DNA of 64,000 bases from Akkermansiaceae bacterium (GCA_017798145.1 CP059069.1:2031226-2095225); one strand, 5' to 3'. Positions 34,780-44,080 are shown, counted from the stretch's first letter. A program made the numbers and translations. Notes: generated by a model from the letters alone, not told the origin.

Positions 34780-36756
34780 CTAAACACCACGGCGTTCAAC
34801 CATTGCGACAGCCCGGTCAATGACCGAACCCGGCACATTGATTCCCAGGTCTCTCGCCAGTTTTGGAATCGCGATCTCGGGGGCGGCCAGCAATTCTTCA
34901 TAATCAGCCGACAGGCAGGGATTTCCCCTCCCGATCCAATCGTCGATGCACTTATGGATGACTCGCTGCATCCTTTCCGGCTCCGGGAACCACCCGCGCC
35001 GCTCCAAGCCACGGATGGACTTTTCCAACGGCCTTTTCGCATGGATGAAAACCGTATCCTTGCCCCATGCCCTTCCTGTTTCAGGCAGGCACAGTCCGAG
35101 CAAGGGGTGTTTGACGCACAGCGCCGGCGCTTCCGTTCTGATCCGCGAGTGCCACTCGGCGAGCTCTGACACAAGTTGGTCGGGCGTAATACGCAGCGCC
35201 GTCCCCGGTTCATCAATGGCACGCACAAGGATGTCCCGCAGCGAAGCGGATTCGAAGAAATCCTCTCGGGTTGGCCTGGCGATATTGTACCCGAAACATT
35301 CCATGATCGATGACAAGAGCGAGGAGCCGGAGTCATAGGTGCCGATGATCGCGCAAGTCTGGCTTAACGCTTCTCCCCTTTCATTGCGCAGCCCTCCCGG
35401 CACACCGACTTTCCGATAAATCTTTTGGGTGCCGCGATACAGGGGCACCAGCGACTCTACGAATGCGGCTTCGAAAGCCTGAATGGCTTCCTTCGGTCGG
35501 CGGTGTGGCGAAATACTTCCTCCCCAGTCGTAATCGTCGAAAATCAGAATCCCACCGGGCCTCAGAAGCGGCCAGGACAGAACCGCATCCGTCAGAACAT
35601 CCGCTCCGCGGTGACTGCCATCGATGAACACCACATCGAAACTTTCCACCGCACCATCTGCGAGCATTCTTGTGAGAACTTCGAGCGACTTGCCCACATG
35701 CAGCCGCACCCGCCCCCCATGGCAGCCGCGGCGCGTGTTTTCCTCGAATAGCGCCCGCGTGTGCGGACCGACCTGTGGGGTCGTCGGATCTGCCAAATAA
35801 GGATCGATGGTATCCACCGTGGAATCCGGGTGGGTGAAAATTGAGTCCAGCATCACATTCGCACTGACACCATCGAAAGCGCCGATCTCCAGTGCCCGGA
35901 CGGGATGAGGACTGGCCACCCAGCGCAGCCAGACCCCGGGAAGCAACCGGTACCAGCCCCATTTCTTGTAATCGCGATACTTGCCGAGAGGGATTTTCTG
36001 CGGTTCGGATGTCGTCATCGTGAGTGGGTGATTTTGAAGTCGCGGAGCTGGTCTCGGGCTTTCCGCTGCCATTCCACGCAGTGCAGGCGAAGTTGTCCCT
36101 GTCCAACCCGCAGCGAGATCCCTTGCCACCCACGGGGCAAGCAGTTCCCTCAGGCCGTCCTCCCAGGGTGGCTTTGCTGCCATCCGGTGTTCCCAGGGCA
36201 TTTCCGGATAATTCCTGCCGGTGAGATGGCGCAGAACCGCTGGCATGATATGTAGATCGCCCAGCCCGAGGCAGGCAGCAAAGCACTCCTCCCGGCTACC
36301 CAGCCAAAGTGACTGCGGATCCGTATGCCATGCAATGGCCGGCGCCCTGCGGTAATCCGCGAGCCGTTCGCAGAAGTCGCGGAAAGACCGTGCCGGTGCC
36401 TCGCGCTCCCGGAGCACGCGGTGCTGGTAACAGGAACGTATCCGCTCGTATGGATCCCGATGCACAGCAATCACTGGCAAACCCCTATCGAAGGCAGCCT
36501 TGCAAGTCATCCGCAGACCCGCTGCGCCACTCCACTTGTGCGTGGCTTCGCCGGCCTTCGGTTCACGGCCATGCCTGAGGTGGAAGAGGAACCCAACGAT
36601 GCTCAGCGTCCCCACCTTAGGAGCAGCGGCGATGCCGAAGCCCAGTTCAACATCAACAAATACTTCCCTGTTCGCTGGCGAGGGCGGCATGTCCCGGTTG
36701 CCATCGCAGTGCGCCGGGTCTCCGGCGCTTCGCCCGTTTGCCGATCCATCCCCCAT
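34780..36756 (-). CDS. Sulfotransferase-methyltransferase-sulfotransferase three-domain fusion
   Basis: About 658 residues in one uninterrupted frame. Domain 1 (about 25-240) is sulfotransferase-like: AAAPKVGTLSIVGFL is the PAPS phosphate loop and VIAVHRDPYERIRSCYQHR the 3'-phosphate motif. Domain 2 (about 250-440) is a class I methyltransferase: ALEIGAFDGVSANVML, DVVFIDGSHRGADVLTDAV and LRPGGILIFDDYDW. Domain 3 (about 440-658) is again sulfotransferase-like: IIGTYDSGSSLLSSIMECFG and HAKRPLEKSIRGLERRGWFP. The ATG at 36756 lies two bases after the stop of the upstream lipoprotein gene. The frame extends upstream in overlap with that gene and is not used. It could modify a surface glycan or small molecule; the substrate is unknown. 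Confidence 0.7.
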   Translation of the reverse strand: MGDGSANGRSAGDPAHCDGNRDMPPSPANREVFVDVELGFGIAAAPKVGTLSIVGFLFHLRHGREPKAGEATHKWSGAAGLRMTCKAAFDRGLPVIAVHRDPYERIRSCYQHRVLREREAPARSFRDFCERLADYRRAPAIAWHTDPQSLWLGSREECFAACLGLGDLHIMPAVLRHLTGRNYPEMPWEHRMAAKPPWEDGLRELLAPWVARDLAAGWTGTTSPALRGMAAESPRPAPRLQNHPLTMTTSEPQKIPLGKYRDYKKWGWYRLLPGVWLRWVASPHPVRALEIGAFDGVSANVMLDSIFTHPDSTVDTIDPYLADPTTPQVGPHTRALFEENTRRGCHGGRVRLHVGKSLEVLTRMLADGAVESFDVVFIDGSHRGADVLTDAVLSWPLLRPGGILIFDDYDWGGSISPHRRPKEAIQAFEAAFVESLVPLYRGTQKIYRKVGVPGGLRNERGEALSQTCAIIGTYDSGSSLLSSIMECFGYNIARPTREDFFESASLRDILVRAIDEPGTALRITPDQLVSELAEWHSRIRTEAPALCVKHPLLGLCLPETGRAWGKDTVFIHAKRPLEKSIRGLERRGWFPEPERMQRVIHKCIDDWIGRGNPCLSADYEELLAAPEIAIPKLARDLGINVPGSVIDRAVAMVERRGV

Positions 36757-36758
36757 CT

Positions 36759-38219
36759 TCAGTTCCCATTCTGCCTCTCCGCTTTGGCAATGGCGGCCTC
36801 GATGCGTTGCTTGGTCTTCGTATTCCGGATGTAGGATGCCCACTGGCGGGCGGTCGCCGTATCACCTTGTCCCATGGCTTGGGTGGCGAATGCCGCAGCC
36901 ACATATTGCGACTTCTCGGCTGGCAGGGATTTCCAATTCTCCTGATACCACTCTTGCGCCTTGTTGAAATCCTTCGAAACCCAGGTCACCATCGCCTCCT
37001 CGAGCCAGTAATCGGCGTAATTTGATTCCCCGGAAACGATGGCCTGTACCGTGCCCGCCGGATCCGTGCTCGCCTCCTTGCGCAGAGTATCCCGCTCGGC
37101 AGTCCATATTTCGCCCTCTATCTGCTTCCTTGCTGACGCATCAACAATCGATTCCGCCCACTTCCGGGCATCTTCCAAATTTTTCGTTCGGATTGAAACC
37201 TTGGCAAATCCACTAACGAGTTCGTCCTTTGTCGGCTGGGAAAACTCCTTCAGATGGATTTGATACCACAATTCTGCAGCCTTCGGATCAAACTGCAACC
37301 ACCGCACAAATACCCTCTCGATTCCCTCAGGTTTCCTGCTATCAATAACAATTGACATCGCCCGAGCTGGGTCAACTTTCGCCATCAATCCCGCCACATC
37401 TACTAACATTCTTGAGTCTTCTGTTTTGCTCTCGTCGGAGTTCAGGATAGCCCAAACCTCAAACGGAGCGTCCTCCGCGACCTTAAGGAGCAAATCCGAA
37501 ACCATATGCCCCTCGCCCCCAAGAGCCGAATCACAAGCTTTTGCTATCTGCAAAGCGCCATCCAACTCCCCGCTTACATCTTCCCCCTTAGTTACCAAAG
37601 CCTGTATGCGCATACCCAAACCATTGAGTAAAATAGGAAGCGAATCTGCATCCAATACCTTCATAATGCAATTCAAATCCTTCAAATCGTCCATTCTTGC
37701 AATTGCGCACGATATTCCAGCACTGGCAGATGCTAGTTCCGACGTCTCAGTGAGTTTGCTTCTGAGTGCCAGCAAATCGCCAATTGAAGTGGTCTTGGAC
37801 GAAAAAACATCCATCAATAAGATGTCGCGGAAGTCCCCTGGGCCAAATGATGCTGTAACAAGACCCATCGCAGCCTCTGCCCCATCCGTTGCGCACATTT
37901 GCGATAAAACTATTTTTAGCAAGTAGGCTCTTTCGTGTTGCGAACCTTGGAACCCGACTGCGGCATTCCACTTTTCCGCAGTATTTTGGTTGCCCATATC
38001 TTCGATCATCCGTTTTATGTCGGAGAAACCATTAAGATTTTTTGGGATCGGCTTACCTCTTACCTCCCGGGATTCCGGGACTTGTGTGCGACGCGACAAT
38101 TCAGGGGTGGGCTTTCGCGCCGATCTGTCATTCTTATCTTGCCGGGTGTCTTCCTGGCATCCTACGAAGAGCAAAATCCCCATCAGCTTTGCAATCGTAG
38201 TGAAATGAAAGGAACTCAT
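36759..38219 (-). CDS. Lipoprotein of unknown function with helical repeats
   Basis: About 486 residues from MSSFHFTTIAKLMGILLFVGC, a lipoprotein signal with the lipobox Cys at 21, followed by a charged linker. The rest is helical with Trp/Ala motifs such as ARKWAESIVD, DYWLEEAMVTWV and NKAQEWYQENW that recur like TPR or Sel1 units. An AAGGGTGG just before the ATG supports this start over the longer frame to 38312. It lies directly before the sulfotransferase fusion. The 5' half (37.3-38.3 kb) is noticeably AT-richer than the surroundings. The function is unknown. Confidence 0.7.
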   Translation of the reverse strand: MSSFHFTTIAKLMGILLFVGCQEDTRQDKNDRSARKPTPELSRRTQVPESREVRGKPIPKNLNGFSDIKRMIEDMGNQNTAEKWNAAVGFQGSQHERAYLLKIVLSQMCATDGAEAAMGLVTASFGPGDFRDILLMDVFSSKTTSIGDLLALRSKLTETSELASASAGISCAIARMDDLKDLNCIMKVLDADSLPILLNGLGMRIQALVTKGEDVSGELDGALQIAKACDSALGGEGHMVSDLLLKVAEDAPFEVWAILNSDESKTEDSRMLVDVAGLMAKVDPARAMSIVIDSRKPEGIERVFVRWLQFDPKAAELWYQIHLKEFSQPTKDELVSGFAKVSIRTKNLEDARKWAESIVDASARKQIEGEIWTAERDTLRKEASTDPAGTVQAIVSGESNYADYWLEEAMVTWVSKDFNKAQEWYQENWKSLPAEKSQYVAAAFATQAMGQGDTATARQWASYIRNTKTKQRIEAAIAKAERQNGN

Positions 38220-38331
38220 CCACCCTTCAACAGTGAAAGATTCTGACTTTGACGCCATAGATAGATTACGGCACCAATTTTTTATGAAATTAAGATCGAT
38301 GCGCTTTTTCATAATACTATTAGATTATTCA

Positions 38332-38691
38332 TTATCTGGTGTCGCACATCTGAGCGGTTAATTCACTTTTATGTAACGAGCACACCACGAATTGATCCTG
38401 CGCAATTCCGGTATCAGGATCCGGCGTGATGGATTTTCCACAAATTTCTGAATTGTTTGCACATGATGCTTTCGCATTCGCATACCAACAAAGAGTCCAA
38501 GCGTATACATCACCAATTAATATATCTTTGGTTTTGACGACGCAGGGCTTAGGTGGGGGTGGCGGGTTATAGTTACTGGCCCGCACCAGCCCCGAGAAAA
38601 TGGTCATACTGGATACGGCAACGGCGGCGACGACGCTGCGCTTGATGAAGGATCGGCGTGTGAGGTTGCTGGACGTCTGAATGTCGTTCAT
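38332..38691 (-). CDS. Small Tat-exported Cys-rich protein
   Basis: About 119 residues from MNDIQTSSNLTRRSFIKRS, a Tat signal (RRSFIK) with a hydrophobic stretch VVAAVAVSSMTIFSGLVRA. The mature part begins with a Pro run (NYNPPPPPKP) and holds six Cys (CVVK, LCWY, SCANN, EICG, VCSL, MCDT) in about 75 residues, suggesting disulfides or metal binding. No family is recognised. The gene is AT-richer than its neighbours. It is divergent from the COG0523 GTPase gene. Confidence 0.6.
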   Translation of the reverse strand: MNDIQTSSNLTRRSFIKRSVVAAVAVSSMTIFSGLVRASNYNPPPPPKPCVVKTKDILIGDVYAWTLCWYANAKASCANNSEICGKSITPDPDTGIAQDQFVVCSLHKSELTAQMCDTR

Positions 38692-38762
38692 AGTTTTTTG
38701 GAAAAGGTTAGAAATAACCATTGACAGAAGTGTGGGGGGGGGGAGGCAAGTTTTATTTCGTG

Positions 38763-39926
38763 ATGAGTGAATTTATTTTTACGGAGGCAGGGAGCGAAGA
38801 CCGCCGGATGGTGCTGATCGGTGGCTTCCTGGGAGCGGGAAAAACGACCTTGATCGGTCATCTCAGCCGCTGGCTGGAGCGGAGCGGCCTGCAGGTGGGG
38901 CTGGTCACGAACGATCAGGGTAAGGGTTTGATGGATACGGATTCCGCCAGGCGGGTAAGCTCACCGGGCGGAGTGGAGGAAATCACCGGGGGGTGTTTTT
39001 GCTGTCGCCTCGATGATCTGGTGGGTGCGGTGGAGCGCATGGACAGGGAAAGCCGCCCCGATGTGATTGTGGCGGAGCCGGTGGGCAGCTGCACCGATCT
39101 GGTCGCGACAGTCATCCTGCCGCTGGAGGCGGTTTACCAGGTTCCTTTCACGCTTTCCCCTTACTCCGTGGTCTTGGACGCCCGGCGTGCGCTTGCGACT
39201 TTGGGCGGGCGGCGCAATGCGAGGGATTTCCACCGGGACGTGGGCTATGTGTACCGGAAGCAGATCGAGGAGGCTGAGTGGCTGGTGGTGAACAAAACGG
39301 ATCTTCTGGAGGGAGAGGATCTCCAGGATCTGGAGTCGCGGCTGGCTGGGGCATATCCGGGGAAACGGGTGTTCCTCGTTTCGGGCAAATCGGGCGTGGG
39401 ATTGGAAGAGTGGTTCGCGGCGCTGATCGGCGCCCGGAGTGCGCCGAAGGATGTAATGGAGGTGGACTACGAACGCTATGCACGTGGCGAGGCCATGCTG
39501 GGCTGGGTCAACTCCGAGGCACGCTGCCGCGTGATCGGTGCTGCGGAGGACGGCTTCGATTGGGGAGCTTGGCTCATGGAAACGGGAGGGAAAATTTCGG
39601 AGGAACTCGCCCGGCAGGGCAACGAGGTGGGGCACTTCAAGATGAGCGTGGAGACAGGGAGCCGCCGCTGGCGTCTGCACCAGGTGATGAGCGGCGAGAA
39701 CCCGCTCCTCCATGAGGATGCACTCATGACACCAACGGAGGAAGAAGGTCGCCTGCTGGTGAACCTGCGCGCCGAGGGAGATGCGGAAATGCTGGAGTCA
39801 ATCGTCGATTCCGCCTTCCGCAATCAGGATCTCGTATCGGTCGGGTTCCTGAACCGTGCCGCGTTCCAACCAGCGAAACCGGTACCCACCCACCGGATTG
39901 CTGCGTTGGCACCGCCGTTGGCGTGA
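38763..39926 (+). CDS. COG0523 (CobW/G3E) metal-linked GTPase
   Basis: About 387 residues from MSEFIFTEAG. It has Walker A GGFLGAGKTTL near residue 20, the metal-binding GGCFCCRLDDL (CxCC) near 76-86, the AEPVGSCTDL switch, and NKTDLLEG for guanine specificity near 175. The C-terminal half is not the usual CobW C domain. COG0523 proteins act as metal chaperones or insertases for zinc, cobalt or nitrile hydratase-type enzymes. The metal and client are unknown here, as no metal-uptake gene is adjacent. The glycosyltransferase gene follows 52 bases later. Confidence 0.8.
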   Translation: MSEFIFTEAGSEDRRMVLIGGFLGAGKTTLIGHLSRWLERSGLQVGLVTNDQGKGLMDTDSARRVSSPGGVEEITGGCFCCRLDDLVGAVERMDRESRPDVIVAEPVGSCTDLVATVILPLEAVYQVPFTLSPYSVVLDARRALATLGGRRNARDFHRDVGYVYRKQIEEAEWLVVNKTDLLEGEDLQDLESRLAGAYPGKRVFLVSGKSGVGLEEWFAALIGARSAPKDVMEVDYERYARGEAMLGWVNSEARCRVIGAAEDGFDWGAWLMETGGKISEELARQGNEVGHFKMSVETGSRRWRLHQVMSGENPLLHEDALMTPTEEEGRLLVNLRAEGDAEMLESIVDSAFRNQDLVSVGFLNRAAFQPAKPVPTHRIAALAPPLA

Positions 39927-39978
39927 TGCTCCCTCCTACTGGACTCAAATATCCGATCGAAAAGACAAGAAACAAAAT

Positions 39979-42075
39979 ATGGGCTGGACCGACGCATTTC
40001 CCGTTTTCACCGAAGAGATGGTGGATGATTTCGAAGCATTCGCGACTCCGGAGGATAGGGCGCAATTGGAAGACTGGTATGGCACGGAGCGTGTGCTCAA
40101 TGCACAGCCGGCAAAGCAGGACATCTTGAGCATGTCGCTATTCTGGAAAAACGTGCGCGAGGGCGATCCCGAACTGCCCGCTCCGACGCGGGAGATTCTC
40201 CGGAACGCGCAGGAAATGGGTTTGCCGACACGTTTCAATCCCTGGGATCATTATGTGAAGCCGCTCCTCGAGTTGGTTCCAGAGCTATCAGTGAGGTTTC
40301 CCGGTGTTGCATTCCGCGTGTATCTCGCCAAGGACATGGAGTTCCTTGCCGACGAATTGGCTGCCGCGGGAAGTGAGGTGCATGTGATGAAAAGCTCCTC
40401 GATCCATTTCGCGCCCGGCGGCCTGTGGCGTTTCCTGCCTTTCAGCGAGGAGGGCAAGCGGGTGACGGTGATCGACGTGGACCGGCTCAACGAATTGGAG
40501 GCCGATCTGTTGCGCTCAAGAACAATGGGGGAAGCCGGCCTGGGTGCATGGCGCGTCCCCGTCCCTTCAGACCTGGGCAGGGACAGGAAGGTGTGTTACC
40601 TGCCGTTCATGGGCTGCCAGTTCGGCGTGCTAGGCGGTCTGATGGATGCTCGGCAACTGCTGGACGCATTCACCTGGCATGCGTTGTGCGGGAATGTCGA
40701 TCCCATGGTGATCTTCCCCGGCTGCGGACCGCTGGAACTCCAAGCACACAAATGGCCGGTTTACGGGTTCGACGAGTTCTTCATGACCGTCGCCGCCTAT
40801 CCGCGGCTTGCCCAGCACGGGATGCTGACTTTCGTTCCGACCTTCACGAAGTCGCAGTTGCTTTCGCTGGATGTGGAATACGTCACCTGGGGAAACCCGA
40901 ACAGCGAACTGGTCTATTTCCCGGCGGAGGGGTGCTGCGGGATGGCTGAGGATGCGCCTGACGCTTGGGTCGCGCCTCAAACGGCCCAAGATTTCCCGGC
41001 ACCAGTCGCGGCATCCGATAGTCAGACGCCGGAAGAGCCGGGGCCGATGCCGAAGGTGGCGTTCCTATTCCTGACGCAGGGTGATGTCCATCATCCCCAG
41101 GTGTGGGAGGAATATTTTGAAAAGGCGAATGGTCACGCGGTCATCCACGCCCACACCCAAGACATCAGCCGTCTGTCCGATCACTCGCTTCTGGCGAGCC
41201 GCCAGATCCGCAACAAGGTGGAGACGCAATGGGGAACGCTTTCACTCGTCATGGCGACACGTGAACTGCTCATGGCCGCGCTCGGAGACAAGGAGGTCAC
41301 CCATTTCGTGCTGGTTTCCGAAAGTTGCGTACCGGTGCGGCCTTTCGCCGCGCTGAGTTCCAGCCTCCGGCTCGGCGCCCGCTCGCGGATGAAGGTCAAA
41401 CCTTGGGGGGAAGTGAGGAGGACAAACATTCTCAAGGCGCAGCGCCTGGAGAACCTGCCCGGTATCCGCAAGGAACTCGCCCACTTCCAGGAGCAATGGA
41501 TGTGCCTGAGCCGGGAGGATGCGCTGCTCGTTACAACAAAGGATTGGACTTCTTCATTCGATAGGGTCTTTGCACCGGACGAAGCCTATTTTGCCACGGT
41601 TCTAGCGGCATCCGGCAAGGCACCGCTGCAGGCTGTGGCAAACCGCCCTATCACTTGGACGGACTGGAAGGATGGGGGCGCGCATCCCGGGGAGTTCCAA
41701 CGTGTGCCGCCCCGCGTCGTCGCACAGATCGCGGAAAGCGGCTGCTTTTTTGCGAGAAAATTCCACAAGGGTCGGACATCGGAAGGTGGGGGCTGCATCG
41801 GACGTAAAAGGCGCAATCCGGATCGACACCCTAATTTTCGCCGAGCGCAGCGCATCCTAGACCAGCTCGAAAACGGTCACTTCCGGGCGGACGTTGAAGC
41901 GCACCTGATGGAGGTAGCCGAGGGCACGGTTTATGTAGAGGTCACGCCCGCCCTTGAGGCTGAAATGCCCGGCGGTGTAAAGTTTGTTCGCCACGGGGAG
42001 AACCGGTGGGGCAAGGAAGGGCGGCTTGCACTGGCCGCCGTGGGTGTGGCCGGAGAGGATCCAGCCTTGGTATGA
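39979..42075 (+). CDS. Glycosyltransferase fusion with C-terminal core-2/I-branching (GT14) domain
   Basis: About 698 residues from MGWTDAFPVFTEEM. The N-terminal half (to about 345) looks like a GT-A-type transferase: VAFRVYLAKDMEFLADEL, GGLWRFLPFSEEGKRVTVIDVDR and a C-rich EGCCGM. After a Pro-rich linker, VAFLFLTQGDVHHPQVWEEYF, IRNKVETQWGTLSLVMATREL and THFVLVSESCVPVRPF are the core-2/I-branching beta-1,6-GlcNAc transferase pattern. The natural end is probably FARKFHKG plus a short tail near 41807; the last 90 residues run antisense through the phosphatase gene, which suggests a one-base frameshift. A cytosolic role in building a surface glycan is inferred. Confidence 0.7.
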   Translation: MGWTDAFPVFTEEMVDDFEAFATPEDRAQLEDWYGTERVLNAQPAKQDILSMSLFWKNVREGDPELPAPTREILRNAQEMGLPTRFNPWDHYVKPLLELVPELSVRFPGVAFRVYLAKDMEFLADELAAAGSEVHVMKSSSIHFAPGGLWRFLPFSEEGKRVTVIDVDRLNELEADLLRSRTMGEAGLGAWRVPVPSDLGRDRKVCYLPFMGCQFGVLGGLMDARQLLDAFTWHALCGNVDPMVIFPGCGPLELQAHKWPVYGFDEFFMTVAAYPRLAQHGMLTFVPTFTKSQLLSLDVEYVTWGNPNSELVYFPAEGCCGMAEDAPDAWVAPQTAQDFPAPVAASDSQTPEEPGPMPKVAFLFLTQGDVHHPQVWEEYFEKANGHAVIHAHTQDISRLSDHSLLASRQIRNKVETQWGTLSLVMATRELLMAALGDKEVTHFVLVSESCVPVRPFAALSSSLRLGARSRMKVKPWGEVRRTNILKAQRLENLPGIRKELAHFQEQWMCLSREDALLVTTKDWTSSFDRVFAPDEAYFATVLAASGKAPLQAVANRPITWTDWKDGGAHPGEFQRVPPRVVAQIAESGCFFARKFHKGRTSEGGGCIGRKRRNPDRHPNFRRAQRILDQLENGHFRADVEAHLMEVAEGTVYVEVTPALEAEMPGGVKFVRHGENRWGKEGRLALAAVGVAGEDPALV

Positions 42076-42696
42076 TTGCCAATCGCCCTGATCGACCGTA
42101 TCCGGATTGTGGCTCAGGACCAGCGAGGCGCGCCCGGGATCCAGCGAGGCGAGCCCTTTTTCCAAATCGATCCGCTCCGCCCACGAATCGTCCAGCCCCA
42201 TGATCTGGAGGCCGCTGATATCGAGCGTTTCGTTGCGCAAAACCGGGATGCCGCGCTCTCCGAGTGCACGGATGATTTTCTGCGCCCACTCCTCCTCCAG
42301 GAAGCTGACACCGTAATCATGGTTCCCCAGGCTGGCGACCGTCCCGATCTCGCCCTTCGGCAAATGCGGGAAAACCCGCGCCATGCTGCCCTCCGTCTCC
42401 GCATCCACTGACACGAAATCCCCTGTGTACACAACGATATCCGGCCTCAGGGCGGCAACCCTTTTGAAACTCTCTATCAGATAATTTTCGGACACAAGGC
42501 CGCCGCAGTGGATATCGCTGATCTGGACGAGAGTCTTGCCCTTCAGTCCTGCGGGGAGATCCCTGACCGGTAGATTCCGCTCCACCAGCTCCAGCCAGAA
42601 AGGCTCCACCAAGGCTGTATGGCCCAGCGTCGCCGCACCTCCGCCATACACGGCCAGCCTCAGCATACGCCGCCGCGTAAAAAGTTTTCCCTTCAT
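41857..42696 (-). CDS. Tat-exported metallophosphoesterase
   Basis: 279 residues. The N-terminus MKGKLFTRRRMLRLAVYGGGAA is Tat-like. The calcineurin-type motifs are complete: VQISDIHCGG, YTGDFVSVD, SLGNHDYG, LVLSHNPD and SGHTHGGQ. It is a di-metal phosphatase, of the UDP-2,3-diacylglucosamine hydrolase-like/YkuE group; the substrate is unknown. It is divergent from the phosphotransferase gene 60 bases away. Confidence 0.88.
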   Translation of the reverse strand: MKGKLFTRRRMLRLAVYGGGAATLGHTALVEPFWLELVERNLPVRDLPAGLKGKTLVQISDIHCGGLVSENYLIESFKRVAALRPDIVVYTGDFVSVDAETEGSMARVFPHLPKGEIGTVASLGNHDYGVSFLEEEWAQKIIRALGERGIPVLRNETLDISGLQIMGLDDSWAERIDLEKGLASLDPGRASLVLSHNPDTVDQGDWQSYQGWILSGHTHGGQCKPPFLAPPVLPVANKLYTAGHFSLKGGRDLYINRALGYLHQVRFNVRPEVTVFELV

Positions 42697-42755
42697 GCCC
42701 GTAAATGCCTAGCCTCGCCCCTCGCCCCGCTCAACCCTTCATTTCTACCCTAACC

Positions 42756-43772
42756 ATGGAACTCCAGCAAATCGCCGCCCGCTTCATCCTGCCGGGCCCC
42801 GTCGTCGCACATGAGGAAATCACCACCGGCCTCATCAACACCACCTACGCCATCACCTGCCGGAGCGGCAAAAAGGATGTCCGTTTCATCCTCCAGTCCA
42901 TCAACTCCGCCGTCTTCCCGGAGCCGGAGAGGGTCATGGAAAACATCTTCCACGTCACCCTCCACATCGGCTCACGGGATCCCGGCACCGAGCAGATCCA
43001 GCTCATCCCCATCCACGAAGGCCGCAGCTGGCTGCGCCTGCCCAACAATACCATCTGGCGCTGCTACCCCTACCACGAGGAAACGGAATCCTACGACAAG
43101 ATCGACTCGCCGGAGCTCGCCTTCCGCGCCGCCGCCGCCTTCGGCCGCTTCCAGTCCCGCCTCTCGGATCTCGATCCCTCCACCCTCCATGAGACCATCC
43201 CGAATTTCCACCACACCCCCACCTACTTCGCGAAACTCCTCGCCGCCGTGAAATCCGATCCCGTAGGCCGCCTCGCCGGAGCGCAGGCAGAGGTCGATTT
43301 CATCCTCTCCAAGGAAAGCCTCACCACCGCCCTCACCGGCGCAGGCCTGCCCGTCCGCATCACCCACAACGACACGAAAATCTCCAACATCCTCTTCCCA
43401 ACAGATCCCGCCCTCCCCCCCATCGTCATCGACCTCGATACGGTCATGCCCGGCCTGTCCCTCTTCGATTACGGCGACATGGTCCGCTCCGCCGCATCCA
43501 GCGCCGCCGAGGACGAGCCGGATCTCGAAAAGGTCTTCATCATCAACCAGCTGCGCGACGCCCTCACCGAAGGCTATCTCTCCACCGCCGGCGATTTCCT
43601 CACACCCCGGGAAAAAGCCCTGCTGCCCCTCTCTCCCAAGGTCATCACCCTGGAGCTCGCCACCCGCTTCCTCACCGACCACCTCCTCGGCGACAAGTAT
43701 TTCCGCGTGAAATTCCCCGACCACAACCTCGTCCGAGCACGCAACCAGCTTGCGCTGCTGAAATCGATGTGA
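42756..43772 (+). CDS. Aminoglycoside-phosphotransferase-fold kinase (NahK-like)
   Basis: 338 residues from MELQQIAARFI. The protein-kinase-like APH fold shows TTGLINTTYAI (nucleotide loop), the catalytic THNDTKISNILF (H-x-D-x-x-x-x-N) near 220, and the metal-binding IDLDTVMPGLSLFDYGD near 242. The combination matches N-acetylhexosamine 1-kinase-like enzymes, which phosphorylate GlcNAc or GalNAc at C1. This would suit the glycan-related genes nearby. The ATG at 42756 is preferred to 42705, which lacks family sequence. Confidence 0.78.
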   Translation: MELQQIAARFILPGPVVAHEEITTGLINTTYAITCRSGKKDVRFILQSINSAVFPEPERVMENIFHVTLHIGSRDPGTEQIQLIPIHEGRSWLRLPNNTIWRCYPYHEETESYDKIDSPELAFRAAAAFGRFQSRLSDLDPSTLHETIPNFHHTPTYFAKLLAAVKSDPVGRLAGAQAEVDFILSKESLTTALTGAGLPVRITHNDTKISNILFPTDPALPPIVIDLDTVMPGLSLFDYGDMVRSAASSAAEDEPDLEKVFIINQLRDALTEGYLSTAGDFLTPREKALLPLSPKVITLELATRFLTDHLLGDKYFRVKFPDHNLVRARNQLALLKSM

Positions 43773-44080
43773 ACCGCATCACGTTTTCCAGCGTATCCCA
43801 GACCTAAGTCAGGCCTCCATCACCGACGCTGGTGCGCCGGGGTGAACCCTGCATCCCGAATTTTCCGATCATGGCAGAAGCGGTTGAATGGAACCGCACC
43901 GGGAACCCTGCGAAACGCTGCCGCCTCGAATTACGGCTCCCTACGCTCGCGGGTCTACGCGATTTCGGCGCAGACCTTTTCCGGCTGGCGATGAGGCACC
44001 TCACGCGTAACACATAACACATCGGATGCAGGCTGCTTGGAGAGCCGACGCCCGGCCCGGAGGCGGGGGGAAGTGGTTCC
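43773..44080. other. Intergenic region between the NahK-like kinase and the sulfatase
   Basis: No gene, tRNA or family-like frame is recognised. It contains a small hairpin (CACCGACGCTGGTG, 43821-43834). The GC-rich, phrase-like text may be decayed sequence. Confidence 0.35.

Noticed and set aside
33780-35336. A 518-codon minus-strand frame across the PIN/TRAM gene and the end of the sulfotransferase fusion
   Set aside because: It overlaps two genes with clear motifs in other frames and has no motif of its own.
43773-44080. Possible tRNA or structured RNA in a gene-free gap
   Set aside because: No cloverleaf or conserved TTCGAAT arm could be traced; only a small local hairpin is present.
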